From positions 124,001 to 188,000 of the forward strand of contig JAYKKR010000003.1 of the NCBI GenBank assembly GCA_036971615.1: a stretch of 64,000 bases of DNA, read 5' to 3'. Below, in pieces: positions 58,614 through 64,000 of the stretch; within the stretch, counting starts at the first letter, position 1; each line of letters opens with the position of its first letter. The translations under genes and the position numbers were made by a program. Below the pieces are notes generated by a model. The model was not told where the DNA came from. It worked only from the letters and a program-made list of their open reading frames with translations, and did no database searches. This DNA comes from Amyloporia xantha. Its lineage: Eukaryota > Basidiomycota > Agaricomycetes > Polyporales > Adustoporiaceae.

Positions 58614-59571
58614 TTCCGAAGTGTTATAGAGACGCAAGTCACTCACTGAGGACAACGTTCATTACCTGAACATCAGACAAGAATGACGTTAGTATCAAAC
58701 TATCACAATGATATCGCTTGTTTCTGACGCATTACCAACGGAAGCAACGAGGATATTCTAAAGCTAGATGCTTGGCCTCCAGTCGGGTTGAGAAGGTACT
58801 GCATAAAAATTGACACAATCTCATAAGTGAAATTGTATCATTTACTTCGGCTTGAAACATGCAAAGAATGGAGTTTAAAAATCGTCAACATAGTCTCGTT
58901 GTATGTAGAAAAGACATGTAAAGAATGACCATAAAAATCGTAAACGCAATGTCGTATATAGAAACACCATTTTCTGACTGATAGCAAGCCCTCGACCATC
59001 TTATCGCTTTCCCGCTCGACAAAGATATCTGGATTGCTGACCGTGTTCAGTGTAAATGAATGGCGAGCAAACTCGTTACCGGTCTTGGTAAAGTTCATAT
59101 CATGAGTATCCGAGAGAGAGCAGTCCGTAGAGGCACCTCACTGCTTATGGATCCTGCTTAGACAATCAATACGAGCAGCTCGAGCTCCCTCATGTTCTTG
59201 TCCTCTACTTGCTCCAACACGCTGCATGCGCACCTCATTTCATGACAAAAATGGACCCGGAGATCACAGAGCATCGACAGGCTGAGGCCAGGGTCAAGTC
59301 AACATCGGAGGAATATACCAAACATTGAGCAGTTTCTGTGAGGCATTGACTCAGAAGAGATGTCGACAAATTTGTATATTGTTAAACTAAAAAAAGCTCC
59401 AATGTTCACAACACTGCAGATAGTTCACCAGTATCGTTTTCTGCAGAAAGGGAAGAACTACTCAGAAGAAGAAAGTTATGACCAGAATCAATCAAATGGA
59501 TCAATCCACCGGACGAACCCCTTCCAGATATTCGACTGACAATGCGACAGACGTCATCTTCCATCCATGAG
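58614..59571. other. Intergenic stretch
   Basis: No gene recognised; only short AT-richer frames on both strands. Confidence 0.3.
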
Positions 59572-60326
59572 CTAGATGTTCGAGAACTCACTATCCGCAG
59601 ATACAATGTCTACAGGAGACTGAATAGGAAATATTTCTGGAGTATTCGGAACAGTGGGAATGTCGAATAGTTCATCCGACACTGCGGCACACTCAATTGG
59701 GGCTGGGCAATCACCCTCAGCTGTGATATAGTCGTGAGCGATCAACGTCGGTATCTGGCTGACGGTTGACTTACCTCTGGGAGAGTATCGCTTCGCCGGA
59801 CCATCAGAGATACTGCTGAATCCTTCCAAGAGGACTTGTTGTGAATCGCATAAGCAATCTCCTCATTTGGCGTAGTGATCCACACACATACCAAAATAGC
59901 AACACGCGGGCTTTGCACACCGTGCAGCCCAATATGGTTTTGCATCGCAAGAGTCGGGCTTCCAGAGGAAGACAGTTGTCTCGGAGACCCAATTTCGATC
60001 AGGACAGATAGCACTACAGAAACATTGGGGATTTTTGAAATTGTACGTCCTTCGATAATTCGCCCATTCTGAGGGATGGACGCGAGAGCCTTGCGTATTG
60101 AGGGGCCTTGCTCAAAAGTGAGTTCTTGAAAACAAGTGGACTAAAAAACCATCCACCATGAAAAAGGCGCCACAGTGCCCAGAGCTCGGTTGTACTCCAT
60201 GACACCAACGTCGGCCATTTTTACCTGGTATCGCAGGGAAGAATAGCGATCATCAAAAATATCTGTCGAAATCACTTGAGCATTTTCGAGGGTATCCACG
60301 GTGACGCTGTGAGTGGGATGCGCCAT
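59572..60326 (-). CDS. Hypothetical protein with one doubtful junction
   Basis: ATG at 60326 opens MAHPTHSVTVDTLENAQVIS and DIFDDRYSSLRYQVKMAD. After about 60165 the same frame carries an in-frame TAG, then resumes as GPSIRKALASIPQNGRIIEG, VVLSVLIEIGSPRQLSSSGS, AMQNHIGLHGVQSPRVAILV and EEIAYAIHNKSSWKDSAVSL. A phase-0 intron at 59818-59761 or so joins it to GDCPAPIECAAVSDELFDIP and the stop at 59572. An intron covering the TAG (donor GTTGGT or GTGGCG, acceptor TTTTTTAG) would restore the frame; otherwise the TAG is a real break. The middle block looks like a compact beta-rich domain with strong conservation character, but I cannot name the family. Confidence 0.5.
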
Positions 60327-62329
60327 GGCGGTCAGTGTACGACAGGACAAATTGATTCTAATAATCTTATAGTTACTGCGCTATCTATATAAATGCAATG
60401 TGTACAATAATTGTGAGTCGTGACCGGGGGTTCCACAGATAAGAAACTTCTTAGCTTATGAGCAATTTACGGCAGGGCGAATTCTCCTGGTTCTGGGTGA
60501 TCTTTCCAGGACATCATTAGCACAAGGTTTGGTGGCCCACAGCAAGTACCGACAGATCCACGGCGTCCGGAGCAGGCCACAGCCGACGGGATGGTAAACG
60601 AAGAACGTCTTCTTGTGGGCTCTTCAGTTGCCACATTCCTACGTTACAAACAGGATAGGTCCAAATAGGTGATACACGGAATGATAAAGTTCGTCCGTAC
60701 GTGCCGTATTTCCTGATCACAGAAGCACACAGTCGCATTCATTCATCGGGAATGCATGTAAGTTTTCTATGGCCGCGCGAAGTGCCCGCGGTGAGCGCTT
60801 CAATGCGTTCACGTGACCATCTGACGAACACGCTACGGTCAGTATGATCTTCCAGGATGCAACGAGCCTCAGGGAGCGAACACAAAGTGTCGCATCATGG
60901 GATAATCGGATCCTATTGAGAGCACTTCAATGTAGGAGGTGTTCTATATCTCTTTCGTATTCCAATTTGATTCTCGTGCCTGGTCATCGTGTCGGCTGGA
61001 GCTAGAACGGATAGGATTATCTGTAAGACAGATACAAGTCATAACGCATCGTCGCTTCTAACTGTCATTTCTAGGCGCCATCACATTATGGCAGAGATAT
61101 CTGTTCTCGAATTTTCGCAACGTTCTATGGACTGGTGCCGATTTTAATGGCGCATGCAATCATGCTAACGGCTTCTCCAATCAATTCTGAGGTTCCAGAA
61201 CGCTTCTGTATTCCCTACGGCTAGGCTGCACATGAGGTATTTTGCACCCGAGTGCTTCTTCTGCGTGAGACGCGCTCATATTCGTGCGACAGTGCCCCAC
61301 AGGCTTTCTCGATTGTATATTCAGAACTCGGAACTACGAAAACATCCGAATACTTCCCAAGTCGACCGTAAACAAGACGGAGACACCGCCGGTGTCGACC
61401 GTCTAATATATGACAACGTCCGTTCCTTGTCTTTACTCAGGCCTCTCACTTGATTACCCACAGTTTCGGTAGTAACTAAGTGATGGCACCTGTTGCTTCG
61501 CAGTCTTTGGAAGCAAGTACTAAACGTTCGAGGCTCAACAGCTCCATAACATGCGAGTAACAACGCTTAAGAAGGTCGGAAATCTGCTTTGATTGTGACT
61601 CTCAGATGCCTCAATCTCTGAACCTGTATCGTTCAGTTTATATTTTCTGGAAGATGCACATCTGGCTTAACTATGAAAACCATCGAAATGACTAATGTCC
61701 GAATCCCTGCCGCGGACACGGTGGAACTGCATGGCGCTGCCCTTGATCGAAGACAGCCTTCTCTCTCCTCCTTCTGTTTGGATGCGGCGAAGTTGCAGAA
61801 CAGGTAAGTGGGGTCCTAGTGAATTTTCCAATTTCACATTTTGTGCCTGGAATGTTGCTCGAAATTCCCTCGCTCTAATCCCGTAACTGGTACCGGCGAT
61901 GGATTTTGAAAGCATGAGGCTGTCAGTACAGACCGACGTGGAGCGCGAGTCGCCAATGGTATAGCTTTCATTGTAAAAGTCGAGGTGCTGAATGACGCGA
62001 TCTCTTGTTTTTCAATTGAATAGTATGCTCCGACGGCGTTAAAATTTTCCAGAACGCAAGACGGAAGCTATCCTGTGTTACTTGATGGGGACTAGAACAT
62101 GACATTGTAGGTTAGGCGGTTTTGAACAACTTCTCCCGACCGACCTCACGGATGTCCATCTCTTTCTTTAATCATATCGTGCTGCACGGCTGTGTCCGGT
62201 CTCACAACGCTACCTGCAGTGTAACACCACGCTTCGAGGCACTGAATCGAAAATCTTGCTCATCCCAGACGGATCCTCGTCCTCTCGATCCACCCTCACA
62301 ACCTCTATATCGCAAGAATTATTTGCTTC
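60327..62329. other. Gene-poor stretch upstream of the 402-aa gene
   Basis: One plus-strand exon candidate at 61695-61802 (MSESLPRTRWNCMALPLIED) ends in CAG before GTAAGT, but no partner exon was found. Nothing else is supported. Confidence 0.3.
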
Positions 62330-63877
62330 ATGCCTAATTCCGGGATTGGGAACACAGCCGACAAACGACAATTCTTGTTCTCATATCTCCTAAAATACTG
62401 GGAGGAAGTAGATCGATTTGGCTCCCGAGGAAATCCTCACAACCTCGTCATCGAAGTCATTCTTCCGGCGTGGAACTCCAAATACGGAGAGAGTGATGAT
62501 CCTCATTTCCCAGAAGTTTGTACTGCTATGCTATCAGGCTGATGAATGACAAATTGACTCATTTTCCGCAGAAAATATGCAAGTGGTACTCCAATCGAAA
62601 TCGTCGTCAAGTCCGGTTGAATAGTGATGGCATGCGGACAAAAGCCAAACTCCCAGCTTCACCTGTAAAACGTACTGCTACGGGCCGCTCCTTTGACAAC
62701 TCTACCTCCCGGCGTGCATCATGGAGGATCGACGGGAAACTCGATATCACGGGCAAAAGGGCGGAGAGAGTTTCTCCTTATGGAGGCACGCGTTCCAGAA
62801 GTAATCTGAAGGATCAAGAGAAAGGTCGTAGCTCAGAGACTGATCAGGGAAGTATGAATGCGAATGTTCAAGCCCCCGCGACGTAAGTTACGAAGACCCT
62901 ATGTTCATAGCTCTTACTGAGAGTACCACGTCCAGAATGAGTTCTGACTTTCGCCATGCCATCGAACATACTATAGAGGGCTGGCTGGAGCGCCTCCCGG
63001 GATGGTCCATTTATGTCCAGTTGGGGGGACCATGCGCCGCTCTTTGCGGTGTGCAGTTCCTACAGTGAGTGATTTCCGAAACCCCTACATTGTCTAGCCT
63101 ACATACGAAATATAGATTCGACAAGCCATACACGGGAGGCTTACTATTCCGCGACTTCGTCGCTGGAAAGGGTAATTCTATCAAAGATTACGATGATATG
63201 TTTCAAGCATACCTGGAGAATCAATTATGTATGTGTCTCGCCAATTTTGATCTCATGACAAACTCATGATGGACAGCGCACGAGATTCCTCATGTGGAAG
63301 TTGGAGAGCCCATTTTACCTCCAGCTGAGCCCCACTGGGTGCTCCACCACTATCGTTCGCAATTAACCTCATACTTTGAAGCACTATGGGGTAGGCATTA
63401 TTCTTACTCTACGCTTCTAAACCTGGAATAATTCCGTTATATCGATTCCGTTCTTACCGAGGTAGAATGGCAACATGGGGGCAAAATACCCTGGGATTTT
63501 GTGATCAAGAGGCCTTTCCTATACTACGACAATGCGTCTGTCCCTGATGACTTTCATTTCAGAACACCAAAGGATTACGATATTGCAGAAGCCAGAGCAC
63601 TGTACTTGCATTTGCGAGAAGCCCAAGAAGGAGTCTCACCTATCCCAGTACGCTTCAGATGGACAAAACCGTCAGAAAAGCAGTCGAATGCAGCACGACA
63701 TGGGAAGCAAGTGGCAAAGAAAAGTAAGCATCAGCTATTATGGACAGTCGGCACTCACATTGTTGTGGCATTAACACAGCGGCAAGTTCGCGGACCTTTG
63801 CCGCCCCAGCGCCTGCCGCAGTGCTATCTTCTGACCTTGGTGAAGAAAAATTAGATTCTTGTCAGCATTTTCCATGA
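62330..63877 (+). CDS. Seven-exon 402-aa protein related in layout to the gene at 21288
   Basis: The exons are 62330-62515, 62572-62882, 62936-63064, 63116-63228, 63277-63390, 63466-63723 and 63780-63877; all phases agree and no stop interrupts. The N-terminus is helical (FSYLLKYWEEVDRFGSRGNP, VIEVILPAWNSKYGES). Intron 1 precedes KICKWYSNRNRRQVRLNSDG, a basic segment. Exon 3 gives GWLERLPGWSIYVQLGGPCA; exons 4-5 a charged segment; exon 6 reads PFLYYDNASVPDDFHFRTPK and IPVRFRWTKPSEKQ. I know this layout from repeated proteins in mushroom genomes, often near transposons; no biochemical role is established to my knowledge. The gene at 21288 has the same order of a basic H/W-Y-N segment after intron 1 followed by a GW..Y..GG module. 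Downstream (63878-64000) nothing more is seen. Confidence 0.72.
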
Positions 63878-64000
63878 CGTCCTGTTGGGCCACACAGATC
63901 ATGACATGGATCGTCAATCCGAACTTGGTTCGGGTATAGAGATTCTTTGTGATGACCTTTCATCAAAGCGTATGTAGCTCATGTACCTCTGTAATTGTCC

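Noticed and set aside
1..64000. CRISPR arrays, operons, riboswitches and rRNA genes
   Set aside because: None seen; the intron-rich genes show this is nuclear fungal DNA, where CRISPR arrays and bacterial signals are not expected.

Overview
The window looks like a nuclear contig of a mushroom-forming fungus (Basidiomycota, Agaricomycetes). The evidence is: genes cut by many very short introns (mostly 47-65 bp, GT..AG), KDZ-type DNA transposons with CxC2 cysteine clusters, a decayed Ty3/Gypsy element, and several protein types I know from mushroom genomes (a FYVE-finger protein with an HLAVLLPKHLW signature, a multi-pass membrane protein, a LaeA/UMTA-like methyltransferase, a chromodomain protein). 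All exon structures were worked out by eye from splice signals and frame agreement. No rRNA, tRNA, CRISPR or bacterial-type operon was seen.

Layout. 1-5.4 kb: a divergent pair of GC-rich genes, an eight-exon minus-strand gene carrying a 47-bp tandem repeat, and a plus-strand Zn(II)2Cys6/coiled-coil gene with several frame breaks. 5.5-14.9 kb: a decayed Ty3/Gypsy element on the minus strand (gag, protease, RT, RNase H, integrase in order, broken by many frameshifts). It is flanked on both sides by plus-strand (antisense) accessory genes with a shared N-terminal motif and a phase-0 intron just after it; a 150-bp tandem duplication follows the right-hand one. 14.9-28.7 kb: a GC-rich accessory zone with a truncated KDZ fragment, a TCGA-rich tract and two intact multi-exon plus-strand genes (559 and 458 codons). 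28.7-33.1 kb: an AT-rich insertion with an intact ten-exon KDZ transposase gene (958 aa). 33-64 kb: a moderate-GC, sparse region with a 521-aa protein, the FYVE protein, the methyltransferase (321 aa), a Zn-cluster-like remnant, the chromodomain protein, the membrane protein, an unrecognised two-part protein, and a 402-aa protein that shares architecture with the 559-aa gene of the GC-rich zone.

How they fit together: most of the left half is mobile-element material or genes that travel with it. The most interesting parts are (1) the pair of antisense accessory genes bracketing the Gypsy element, (2) the intact two-gene block at 21.3-25.8 kb next to KDZ remains, whose second product ends in two SUMO-interaction-like motifs, and (3) an intact KDZ transposase sitting where GC-rich and moderate-GC sequence meet.
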